Under the pieces are notes generated by a model. It was not told the DNA's origin and made no database searches. It worked only from the letters and a program-made list of their open reading frames with translations. This document shows positions 1 through 5,353 of a stretch of DNA of 5,353 bases, piece by piece; the stretch's first letter is position 1, and each line of letters starts with the position of its first letter. This DNA is from an uncultured Clostridia bacterium (lineage in GTDB: Bacteria > Bacillota > Clostridia > Lachnospirales > CAG-274). The position numbers and the translations under genes are program-made. The stretch covers positions 1 through 5,353 of the forward strand of contig CANQBT010000124.1 of the NCBI GenBank assembly GCA_947589405.1. Reading direction: 5' to 3'.

Positions 1-1082
1 TTTACTGTAGCTGAAGAAGACGCTCCTCCTGCTATGCCTGAGCAGTATACATCACCGAAAAATGTAGAGGTATCTGCATTGATGTTGCCTGAATTGTAGC
101 ATCTTGTAACTGTACTCATAGACTGACCTATTATGCCGCCTACAGCGCCTGTTTCCATCCAACTGCCCTTGTGGCTTACATTTCCACAGTTATAGCTGTC
201 ACGAATGGCAGAAAGGGTATCTGATGTACCCATACTTTCGCCTACAAGACCACCTGTATACGCTGCCGCTATTTCATGACCTCCCTTTACAGAGGCTGAA
301 TTGCAGCTCTGATATATAAGCCCTTCGTCAATAAGTGCCCCTGCTATACCACCTGCATAGCAGTCGTTATTCAAGGAGGTGGAGGTTCCTGATATACTGC
401 CTCCCTCTACCTTACAGTAGCCGAACTGACAGGAGTCCTTTGCATAGCCACATATTCCGCCGGCATAGGCGCTTGCTGATTCCGATCCTGTATAGGCTGA
501 GATCGTACAGTTTGAAACTGTATTGTTTTTAAATACGGTATTTATTCCATAGCCGCATATTCCGCCTGCAAATACACTTGTACCGTCAATAGAAGCATAG
601 CTCTGAGTATATCCTGATTCATTTTTTATGGATATATTGAAATTACTTATTTTTACATCTTGTATTGTTGCCCCATTACATACACCAAAAAAACCTGCTG
701 TATGGTATGGAGCATTTATGATATTGGCTGAATCTATCGAAAAAATGATACTTGCATTTTTTATTGTATGACCATTTCCGTTAAAAGTTCCCGCAAAATA
801 ATTATTCAGATTTTTACCCATAGGCGTCCAGTTTTTATTATTAAGATCAATATCGGATACAAGATTTATTTCATATCCCCGAAAACTGTTTCCTCCGCTT
901 ATCTGTCCGCCTAACCATGCCAGTTCTTCAGGTTTGCTTATAGTATATACATTATCAATATACTCAGGTACTGCGGTTGATGAGCCATCCCAGCCCTGTT
1001 CATCATTCGCATATACAGGAGTGAAGTATGCTGTTATAATTATAAATGACATAATAGCTGCCATAATTCTTTTTGTTATCAT
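1..1082 (-). CDS. Secreted GLUG-repeat surface protein, C-terminus beyond the left edge
   Basis: The frame is open from ATG at 1082 to the left edge (360 codons, no stop). A GGAGGAG Shine-Dalgarno (1089-1095) lies 6 nt upstream and fixes the start. Residues 1-25 form a signal peptide with a basic start (MITKR), a hydrophobic core and a VYA cleavage site before NDEQ. Residues about 41-108 match the leader seen in many Firmicutes GLUG proteins: a YTISKPEELAWL segment, then SDIDL, then W-TPMG and F-GTFNGNGHTIKN. At least seven G-G-hydrophobic-x-G units follow, at about residues 130, 173, 208, 244, 277, 315 and 349, each introducing a short strand, as expected of a beta-helix or solenoid. The mature part has about 11 cysteines, many for an exported protein. 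The family is associated with adhesion or cell-surface display; the ligand is unknown. Any anchor (LPxTG, dockerin, S-layer or a catalytic domain) would lie off the edge, so an enzyme fusion cannot be excluded. Confidence 0.9.
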   Translation of the reverse strand, partial: MITKRIMAAIMSFIIITAYFTPVYANDEQGWDGSSTAVPEYIDNVYTISKPEELAWLGGQISGGNSFRGYEINLVSDIDLNNKNWTPMGKNLNNYFAGTFNGNGHTIKNASIIFSIDSANIINAPYHTAGFFGVCNGATIQDVKISNFNISIKNESGYTQSYASIDGTSVFAGGICGYGINTVFKNNTVSNCTISAYTGSESASAYAGGICGYAKDSCQFGYCKVEGGSISGTSTSLNNDCYAGGIAGALIDEGLIYQSCNSASVKGGHEIAAAYTGGLVGESMGTSDTLSAIRDSYNCGNVSHKGSWMETGAVGGIIGQSMSTVTRCYNSGNINADTSTFFGDVYCSGIAGGASSSATV

Positions 1083-1143
1083 TATTTTCTCCTCCTTTTT
1101 ATATTAATATCATTATCCTATCATGACTGTATATCAGCTTTAT

Positions 1144-1173
1144 TTTAAAATACAGATTACTGAAAAATGTCAA
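1144..1173 (-). promoter_or_regulatory. Possible sigma-A promoter for the GLUG protein gene
   Basis: On the minus strand a perfect TTGACA (1173-1168) is followed after 18 nt by TTTAAA (1149-1144), which matches four of six positions of TATAAT. It would give a leader of roughly 55 nt ending in the strong GGAGGAG site. The -35 box lies inside the end of the open fragment at 1157-1312, which fits that fragment no longer being a working gene. The -10 is weak, and the A+T-rich leader offers other candidates such as the GATAAT about 35 nt upstream of the start codon. Confidence 0.4.
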
Positions 1174-1312
1174 TTCCATCAGCTATCTCCACCAAGTGTT
1201 TATTCTGATGAACATTATACTTTTCCCTTACGTTGAGCTTTGACAAATACACCTCTGTTATAACAGCGGTATCCGAAGGCAGTATGTAGTCTGCATTTTT
1301 CGATAAAAATGT
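1157..1312 (-). pseudogene. Orphan C-terminal coding fragment, faintly YARHG-leader-like
   Basis: Between capA and the GLUG gene there is a 51-codon open stretch ending at TAA (1159-1157) and beginning right after a TAA (1315-1313). It has no ATG and no convincing start with a ribosome site. The composition is protein-like: it starts with SKNADYILPSDTAVITEVYL and continues with SKLN, KYNVHQNKHLVEI and a final IDIFQ. The segment ILPSDTAVITEVYLSKL resembles the ILPxSDxxxLTExDLxxL pattern that commonly precedes YARHG domains in Firmicutes surface proteins. The YARHG core itself is absent. The likeliest reading is the tail of a decayed gene. It could also be chance, because the match rests on one short pattern from memory. 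Confidence 0.35.
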
Positions 1313-1336
1313 TTATAATGATGCTCAATAATAACC

Positions 1337-2584
1337 TTATTGATTTTCCTTGCTGTAAAAAACATACTCTTCCTGTATTTCCTCAAGCGGTATTTCGGTA
1401 GGGCTGTACATACCCGTGACCTCATAATGTATATCCTTCAGTCTGTTTATATCCTGAGGACGTACAGTAGCGTTAAGCTGATCCTCAGGAAGCGTAAGCA
1501 TCTCATATACGCTTCTTACGATAAAATGGTTCTTTCCCTGAGCATTGCTAAACTGCGTCCACACAGGAATATAGGATACCTCAGTTATTTCCGCCTTTTC
1601 ATCGTCTTTCTTTTCAAATGAAATATTCAGTATTATACTTGCATTTCTCGGCGGTGTGGTCTGTGAGGAAATAAAATTTCCCAGAGAGTATATTATAAAG
1701 CCTGTCCTCTGTGTGCCGTCGTCCTTTGTAAGCGTCCTCATTTCCATAGGCTGCAATACATGGGGATGACTTGCCAGAATAATGTCGGCTCCCGCATCAA
1801 ACATAACGTCTGCCCACCTTTTAAAGGTATCATTGGGATATTCCTCATATTCGTTGCCCATATGGGGCAGCACCACTATAAAATCGGTATCATAGCTTTT
1901 CGCTCCGGCAATATCATTCCTTATAAGCTCTTCGCTCATTATATTTACATTATAGTCATTGTCATAGGGCATACCGTTCGTACCGTATGTATACGAAAGT
2001 ATAGCAAATGTTATGCCGTTTATATTTTTTATTAATATGCTGTCTCTTTCCTCACGGCTTGCATATGTTCCAGTATGGTCTATACCGTATTCGTCAAGCT
2101 TTTTTATGGTCCTAAGAAGGCTTTCCGTTCCTCTGTCAACGCAATGATTGTTGGCAGTTGTCAGATAATTGAAGCCTGCTTCCTTTACTGCGTCAAGAAA
2201 ACTGTCCGGCGTATTGAATGTGGGGTAATCGGAAATACCTATTTCCTCCCCACCCAAAACGGTCTCCAGATTTCCCATAACATAATTTGCTCCGTTAAAA
2301 TACTTTTTTACGTCTTGAAAATTATGACTGAAATCATATTTTCCTGTATTGGGGTCGTATGCCTCCTTATACTGATAGCTGTGTACCATAAGATCACCGG
2401 TTATAGCTATTCTGGCAGTTCTTATGATCGGTTCTGTGTATTCGGGTTCTGTCTCAGCTACATTGACATCTGCCTTATTCAGTCCCACAGCATTTTTAAT
2501 ATCTGAACAGCCACTTAGCAAAAAACAAGTGACTATACATATCAAAGCCGATAATATTTTCCCCTTTTTCTTAATGTATTTCAT
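1337..2584 (-). CDS. CapA / PGA_cap family lipoprotein (poly-gamma-glutamate capsule synthesis type)
   Basis: This is an intact 415-residue gene. The start ATG (2584) has AAGGTGG 4 nt upstream. Residues 1-26 are a lipoprotein signal: KYIKKKGK, a hydrophobic core, and lipobox LSGC with the lipidated cysteine at 26. A linker follows, then the PGA_cap domain, a calcineurin-like metallophosphatase fold, from about 56 to 305. Its ordered motifs are visible: GD at 63-64, GNLE at 104-107, ANNH..D.G at 144-152, HMGNE at 241-245, SHPH at 272-275 and YSLGNF at 299-304. All metal-binding positions I would expect are present. The C-terminal 110 residues are family-variable. Founding members (CapA/PgsA) take part in poly-gamma-glutamate synthesis or export, but no capB, capC or capD partner is in this window, so the substrate is open. 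Lipidation places it on the outer face of the membrane. The gene follows the broken genes at 2601-2823 in the same direction and could once have been co-transcribed with them. There is no strong terminator after it, only an A+T-rich 7-bp inverted repeat (TCAATAA/TTATTGA) overlapping the stop. Confidence 0.93.
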   Translation of the reverse strand: MKYIKKKGKILSALICIVTCFLLSGCSDIKNAVGLNKADVNVAETEPEYTEPIIRTARIAITGDLMVHSYQYKEAYDPNTGKYDFSHNFQDVKKYFNGANYVMGNLETVLGGEEIGISDYPTFNTPDSFLDAVKEAGFNYLTTANNHCVDRGTESLLRTIKKLDEYGIDHTGTYASREERDSILIKNINGITFAILSYTYGTNGMPYDNDYNVNIMSEELIRNDIAGAKSYDTDFIVVLPHMGNEYEEYPNDTFKRWADVMFDAGADIILASHPHVLQPMEMRTLTKDDGTQRTGFIIYSLGNFISSQTTPPRNASIILNISFEKKDDEKAEITEVSYIPVWTQFSNAQGKNHFIVRSVYEMLTLPEDQLNATVRPQDINRLKDIHYEVTGMYSPTEIPLEEIQEEYVFYSKENQ

Positions 2585-2600
2585 AAAACCACCTTTTATA

Positions 2601-2803
2601 TTATGATTTAAATATTGACCTGTATAAATAGGCGCCTTCGTTATCCTTAAGAGATATGGTGTCGCTGTCCATATACATACCCACCGACATATCCATCATA
2701 GACAGAAGCGCCGTAATATTCCATTGAAGCAAACAGAAAAAACAAGGCAGAATGTAATATTGCGCTTATTAATATTCTTTTTTCTTTTTATGCTAATGGA
2801 CAT
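2601..2803 (-). pseudogene. Small membrane-protein gene, apparently broken by frameshifts
   Basis: An AGAGGA site stands directly before ATG at 2803, just after the VanW stop. That frame starts MSISIKRKK and then turns implausible and stops at 2696. The next frame carries a good membrane segment, RILISAILHSALFFLFASME, followed by YYGA, then stops. The third frame carries a protein-like tail, including MDMSVGMYMDSDTISLKDNE and ending in RSIFKS before TAA at 2601-2603. Joined with two one-base corrections, one in the A-rich stretch near 2780 and one near 2705, they give a single-pass protein of about 65 residues with a basic cytoplasmic start. I do not recognise a family. The tail could alternatively be a separate 32-residue ORF starting at 2699, though I see no ribosome site for it. 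The position between VanW and capA suggests a former three-gene operon. Confidence 0.4.
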
Positions 2804-2820
2804 TTTCCTCTTTTGGCGCC

Positions 2821-3638
2821 TTATTGTCTTATTAGCTCTTTGGGTATGAGGTCGTAGTCGTACATAACTTCGGAACGATTATCCAATATAAGCTCCTTTG
2901 CCTTAACATTTCCCGTTTCCTTTTCAATTATCTCTCTGTATATTTTGGAAAGTCTGTAATACTTGCCGTCTATTTTTTTGAAATGGTGATCCTCCTCCGG
3001 TATCCTGTAGTTGAAGGGAATATCCTTTTCGCTTCTCAGCTCGGCATGGAGCGTTTCACCCTCGCACCCTACAATGAGCTGAAAGGTCTGCTCCGTGTAG
3101 TCTATATTGTTATAGCTTACGGAAGTGCCTGAACTGAAGGGTACCCTTTTCCCTGCGTCGGGCGCAAGGCATCGGAATGTTTGTGGAACTCAGTAACATC
3201 AAGAGGACTGTGTAAAATGAGAAGATGTATAGTATTCCCAAGATTGCACAATCCTCCGCCTATGCCTGCTATTATTTTGTTCTGATGTATTATACGTCCG
3301 TCCTTGTAGCCGTTGCGCTTAGTGGTATTACCCACAGTACGCCAGAATGAAAACACCTCTCTAGGTCCTATGAGTATACCGCCTATTTTTCCGCCTTCAA
3401 TAGCTATGTTGACCGCCTTGTTTTCCTGAAGTTTTATATCTATGCCCTTTCCTCTTTTTATCATATTTGAGCTATGCTCGTAAATGACAACGGGCAGTTT
3501 TTCCTTTTGTATGGTCTTTGCAAATTTTTCCCCACTCATAATATCCTGTATATGTCTTTTTATTATTTCCTTTTCAAGAGAAATAGCATAACAGGTCGGA
3601 TTTATATTGCAAAAGAGCTTATCTTTATTCCACAGTAT
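2821..3638 (-). pseudogene. VanW-family gene, broken (lost start, frameshift, short deletion)
   Basis: The pieces add up to about 272 residues, close to the family's usual 275-280. The first piece (3638-3540) reads KLFCNINPTCYAISLEKEII and leads in frame into MSGEKFAKTI, where ATG at 3539 opens a 140-residue frame. VanW motifs follow in order: EKLPVVIYEHSSNMIKRGKG, LQENKAVNI, EVFSFWRTVG, TTKRNGYKDGRI, GIGGGLCNLGNTIHLLILHS, PLDVTEFHKHSDALRP. After that proline the frame goes off and stops at 3117. One base over (break at 3160-3162, a GGG run on the plus strand) the family continues to TAA at 2821: DAGKRVPFSSGTSVSYNNID, EQTFQLIVGCEGETLHAELR, EEDHHFKKIDGKYYRLSKIY, DNRSEVMYDYDLIPKELIRQ. The family-typical RFKNN between NNIDY and TEQTF is missing, a 15-nt in-frame loss. 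No ATG precedes KLFCNI; an ATA sits 10 nt after a GAGGAG site (3649-3654), where the start should be. The family was named from vancomycin-resistance clusters, but its function is unknown and resistance should not be inferred. Indel errors in the assembly are the alternative. Confidence 0.85.
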
Positions 3639-3712
3639 TTTTTATATTCTCCTCTGTATAGACATTGCCTGATCTGCCGCAGCAACGCTTGTTTCCTTTA
3701 AAATTTATGAAT

Positions 3713-3741
3713 ATTCTACCATACAAGGGCGAATTATGCAA
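3713..3741 (-). promoter_or_regulatory. Sigma-A-type promoter for the VanW gene
   Basis: The minus strand shows TTGCAT (3741-3736), exactly 17 nt, then TAGAAT (3718-3713). These match four of six and five of six consensus positions with ideal spacing. Transcription would begin near 3706 and give a leader of about 70 nt to the VanW ribosome site (GAGGAG, 3649-3654) and presumed start at 3638. Such a good promoter in front of a broken gene suggests recent inactivation. Confidence 0.5.
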
Positions 3742-3863
3742 GTTTTTGAATGTAAATTTTTAGAAAAAATAAATTCCGAAAAGAGTGCTTTTTTTGAATT
3801 TATGTCATATTTTAATAAGACATTCATTACATTGTTTTTATTTGTTATAAAAGGTTTTACAGG

Positions 3864-3960
3864 CAGATCCTTATTACGGGTGGTATCCGATATATGCATA
3901 TCTAAAACAGCTATATCCGCACACTTAATTTTTATAATTACTCGCATAACCGTATACCAT
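3864..3960 (-). pseudogene. Remnant of a serine recombinase (resolvase/invertase family)
   Basis: AAGGAAGG (3969-3976) is placed 8 nt before ATG at 3960. The frame begins MVYGYA, which is how many Firmicutes resolvases start (MIYGYARVS), but stops after 11 codons. One base over, from ATG at 3947, reads MRVIIKIKCADIAVLDMHIS followed by DTTRNKDL. This fits the catalytic-domain stretch ADIVVLDMPLLDTRxGKDL that lies some 80-100 residues into these proteins. So the start and a middle piece appear joined by a large internal deletion with a frame change. The catalytic serine region (VSTxxQ) and the helix-turn-helix are gone, and beyond KDL the open frame to 3705 has no resemblance to the family. Intact enzymes cut and rejoin DNA at res or inversion sites. 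This one cannot be active. The call rests on two short matches from memory. Confidence 0.5.
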
Positions 3961-3986
3961 GTATATTTCCTTCCTTCAATAAATAT

Positions 3987-4053
3987 CCCCGTTAAGGCTG
4001 GGGCTTTTCATATACGCCTTTAAGGCTCTTTTTATCAGCGATGCCTAAAGGCA
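3987..4053. repeat. Three related GCCTTWAAGGC-like units, 26-28 nt apart
   Basis: On the plus strand the units are CCGTTAAGGCT (3989-3999), GCCTTTAAGGCT (4016-4027) and GCCTAAAGGCA (4043-4053). The shared core TTAAGGC recurs at 28- and 26-nt steps. The second and third are near-perfect palindromes; the third forms ATGCC-TAAA-GGCAT. The first sits in a 4-bp CCCC/GGGG stem. They lie immediately upstream (minus strand) of the resolvase remnant's ribosome site, where resolvases often have their binding sites, so a decayed res or operator array is possible. Repeated decayed hairpins are equally possible. Confidence 0.4.
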
Positions 4054-4141
4054 TTCTTATAACCGACATTTGCGAATCATTTTTGCCTGCTGCATGTTGG
4101 AATAGGCTTGTTATTCAAATCAACATCACAAACAAAAATTT

Positions 4142-4180
4142 AAGCCCTGAACTCCGTTATCCAAACGGTGTTCAGGGCTT
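4142..4180. terminator. Strong stem-loop terminator, probably bidirectional
   Basis: AAGCCCTGAAC (4142-4152) pairs perfectly with GTTCAGGGCTT (4170-4180). A single T-T mismatch follows, then a 5-bp inner stem CCGTT/AACGG and the 5-nt loop ATCCA. On the plus strand it runs into TTTT (4179-4182). On the minus strand it is followed by TTAAATTTTTGTTT, a looser T-rich tract. All genes here read minus, so its likely job is to end the nucleotidase transcript about 95 nt after the last recognisable coding sequence at 4274. Confidence 0.75.
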
Positions 4181-4189
4181 TTGTGCATT

Positions 4190-4273
4190 ACTCCCACTCC
4201 TAATTAACTGTTTTTGATTAAGGATCTTAATTTCATTTGATACAAAATGATATGTATTATCCTCTGACTGTCA
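4190..4273. other. A+T-rich spacer with two adjacent palindromes
   Basis: Directly after the nucleotidase tail there are two short perfect inverted repeats one base apart. ATTAAG-GAT-CTTAAT occupies 4217-4231 and TCATTT-GATACA-AAATGA occupies 4233-4250. Between them and the terminator the minus strand has a purine-rich GGAGTGGGAGTA. I see no gene. The palindromes could be protein-binding sites or the scar of an insertion; nothing in the sequence decides. Confidence 0.35.
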
Positions 4274-4378
4274 CTACGACGGTATCGTTCTCCTTTTTGC
4301 AGTATAGCGCCCATAGATTTGATATGCTGCGAGCAAAACAAACAGGGCTATGATAATTTCTATGTCCGTATCTTTATT
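4274..4378 (-). pseudogene. Out-of-frame C-terminal membrane anchor of the 5'-nucleotidase
   Basis: The nucleotidase frame ends RIEIK-TAA at 4374. Skipping one A of the AAAA run at 4377-4380 gives an uninterrupted 34-codon continuation: NKDTD, the membrane segment IEIIIALFVLLAAYQIYG, then a basic stop-transfer tail RYTAKRR and TIPS before TAG at 4274-4276. This is how a sortase-independent membrane-anchored ectoenzyme would end. The stretch has no start codon or ribosome site of its own, and it opens exactly at the end of the enzyme. So I infer that it is the former, or still occasionally read, C-terminus. Without it the enzyme would be released rather than held at the membrane. Confidence 0.55.
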
Positions 4379-5353
4379 TTATCTCTATACGTTTCTGCGA
4401 CAGAGCGTACTCATTTCCCACAGTTCCGTTAAGTCCGTCTGTGAGATAAGTCATAAGTATCTCATAATCGATCATTCCTTCATCAATCGTCAACTCATTG
4501 TCCATGAACATATTAAGCCCGTCCCCGCCTTCCTTGATCAGGTAGTTGTGAGACGCTACTGTATATACTTTATCCGGCACAAGCGCCCTATAGCTGCCAT
4601 TTTCATCAAGAACCATGACATTCTTTACTCTACGATCAGCCCCACAGGAGAGGAAATTTCCCTGCTCATCTGTCTCCACCGTAGATCTCACAGAAGTGTC
4701 AATGCTATATTTAAGCCCCGATACCTGCAAAAAGCCTCCGTTTTCACCTACTGCATTTTCCCCATCGTCCGAGTTTGGCAGACAGGAGCGGCTCGCCATC
4801 TCCAGAGCGTCCAGTATTTCCTGCCCCGTAGCCTTTGCCACGCACAGGGAATTTCCGTAGGGGTGCACGCCCAGTATATCCTCATAGGTTATCTCTCCCG
4901 CAGAAATATCTGCCCGTATACCGCCGCCGTTTACAAGCCCAATATCCGCTCCGGACACAGCTCGGTACGCATCTGCGCAGAAATCCCCCAGATTGGTTTC
5001 CCTGTTCCGTATAAGACGCATGCCTAAATCGGAAACGGTCGTAAGGGCTACCTCTGATACAGCGACACTTTTCGTCAGCTCGGCTTCAAACTTCTCTTTC
5101 ATGCTTTCTATGCAGCCTGCCATTTCGCTGTCTGTCTCCTGATACGCCCCGATCAGCCCTGTGTGGATATTTCCATTTGCTGTAATGGTAAGGCGGCCAA
5201 TATTGCAAAGTTTCGTACCCGTAGAGGACAAAAGCACATTCTCCCCGTCAGCATTTTTTACAATATCACAGGGAATTTCGCTGTGGGAATGGCCGTCCAG
5301 CACGGCATCGATCCCCCTTGTATTTGCAATCAGTTCACTTGACGTAAACGGCG
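4374..5353 (-). CDS. 5'-nucleotidase / UshA-type metallophosphoesterase, N-terminus beyond the right edge
   Basis: The frame enters from the right edge, so 325 residues are visible and no start is in the window. The GTG at 5303 is internal, because coding sequence (PFTSSELIANTRGIDA) continues upstream of it. Visible residues 1-60 are the end of the metallophosphoesterase domain with its last metal motif GHSH (20-23) and a typical TGTKLCNIGRLTIT strand. The 5'-nucleotidase C-terminal domain follows from about 98. It shows NLGDFCADA (120-128), NGGGIR (141-146), HPYGN (163-167), GFLQVSGLKYS (206-216), ASHNYL (266-271) and GGDG (275-278), which form the nucleotide pocket. Such enzymes are exported and dephosphorylate extracellular nucleotides or hydrolyse nucleotide sugars or cyclic nucleotides; the exact substrate cannot be told. 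The frame stops at 4374, but a membrane anchor lies one base out of frame. Codon choice and G+C look distinctly higher than in the genes to the left, suggesting a different history. Confidence 0.93.
   Translation of the reverse strand, partial: PFTSSELIANTRGIDAVLDGHSHSEIPCDIVKNADGENVLLSSTGTKLCNIGRLTITANGNIHTGLIGAYQETDSEMAGCIESMKEKFEAELTKSVAVSEVALTTVSDLGMRLIRNRETNLGDFCADAYRAVSGADIGLVNGGGIRADISAGEITYEDILGVHPYGNSLCVAKATGQEILDALEMASRSCLPNSDDGENAVGENGGFLQVSGLKYSIDTSVRSTVETDEQGNFLSCGADRRVKNVMVLDENGSYRALVPDKVYTVASHNYLIKEGGDGLNMFMDNELTIDEGMIDYEILMTYLTDGLNGTVGNEYALSQKRIEIK

Noticed and set aside
1322..1342. Inverted repeat TCAATAA/TTATTGA overlapping the capA stop as a terminator
   Set aside because: The 7-bp stem is almost all A/T and has no T-tract on the minus strand, so it is unlikely to stop transcription.
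2821..3638. Reading the VanW gene as evidence of vancomycin resistance
   Set aside because: VanW homologues are widespread in Clostridia outside resistance clusters. No vanA/B ligase, vanH, vanX or two-component genes are present, and the gene is broken.
3705..3863. Continuation of the resolvase-like frame to its stop
   Set aside because: After KDL the translation is lysine/asparagine-rich with no recombinase features, and it overlaps the VanW promoter. I kept only the part that resembles the family.
4071..4133. Short open stretch on the minus strand containing DVDLNNKPIPTCSRQK before a stop
   Set aside because: It looks slightly protein-like but is only about 20 codons long, has no start or ribosome site, and matches no family I can name.
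4126..4188. A 20-codon minus-strand ORF (MHKSPEHRLDNGVQGLNFCL) behind a GGAGTGGGAGTA site
   Set aside because: Most of it is simply the terminator stem read as codons. The ribosome site is good, so a leader peptide is not impossible, but nothing downstream needs one.
4350..5027. A 225-codon open frame on the plus strand opposite the nucleotidase
   Set aside because: It lies antisense to a gene with clear 5'-nucleotidase motifs, has no ribosome site and an odd composition. It is a frame shadow, as are the plus-strand frames at 335-532, 1340-1621, 1760-2035, 2075-2506, 2424-2606, 3474-3701, 3736-4023 and 4615-4860.
1..5353. CRISPR array, tRNA, rRNA or insertion-sequence transposase
   Set aside because: I found no regularly spaced direct repeats with spacers, no cloverleaf or rRNA-like conserved stretch, and no transposase motif apart from the resolvase relic.

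Overview
The window looks like part of a low-to-moderate G+C Clostridia genome, most like a gut or rumen Ruminococcus or Lachnospiraceae relative. The evidence is heavy ATA/AGA codon use, purine-rich Shine-Dalgarno sites (GGAGGAG, AAGGTGG), a VanW-family gene of clostridial type, and a secreted GLUG-repeat protein. This assignment is by recall, not by a search. Every gene I can support lies on the minus strand, so the functional order runs from the right edge to the left edge.

Reading along the minus strand: (1) 5353-4374 is the C-terminal part of a 5'-nucleotidase/UshA-type secreted phosphoesterase, open at the right edge. A second reading frame directly after its stop encodes a transmembrane anchor ending at 4274, which suggests a frameshift removed the anchor. 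(2) 4273-3640 has no intact gene. It holds two small palindromes, a strong stem-loop terminator (4142-4180), three related GCCTTWAAGGC-like units 26-28 nt apart, and just downstream of them an apparent remnant of a serine recombinase (resolvase) with its own ribosome binding site. A sigma-A-like promoter (3713-3741) follows and points at the next gene. (3) 3638-2821 is a VanW-family gene that appears broken in three ways: no normal start codon, a one-base frameshift, and a short in-frame deletion. (4) 2803-2601 looks like a small membrane-protein gene broken across three frames. (5) 2584-1337 is an intact lipoprotein of the CapA/PGA_cap metallophosphatase-like family. (6) 1312-1157 is an open C-terminal fragment with no start, faintly like the segment that precedes YARHG domains. 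(7) 1082-1 is a secreted protein with at least seven GLUG-type repeats, open at the left edge.

The readable intact products (nucleotidase, CapA lipoprotein, GLUG protein) are all exported or surface proteins, and VanW is also an envelope-associated family, so this is a cell-surface neighbourhood. Its most striking property is the density of broken genes between the intact ones, together with the resolvase remnant and a visible rise in G+C at about 4375. I read this as a site of past insertion and decay, with sequencing or assembly indels as the main alternative. I see no complete new defence, secretion or mobile system here.
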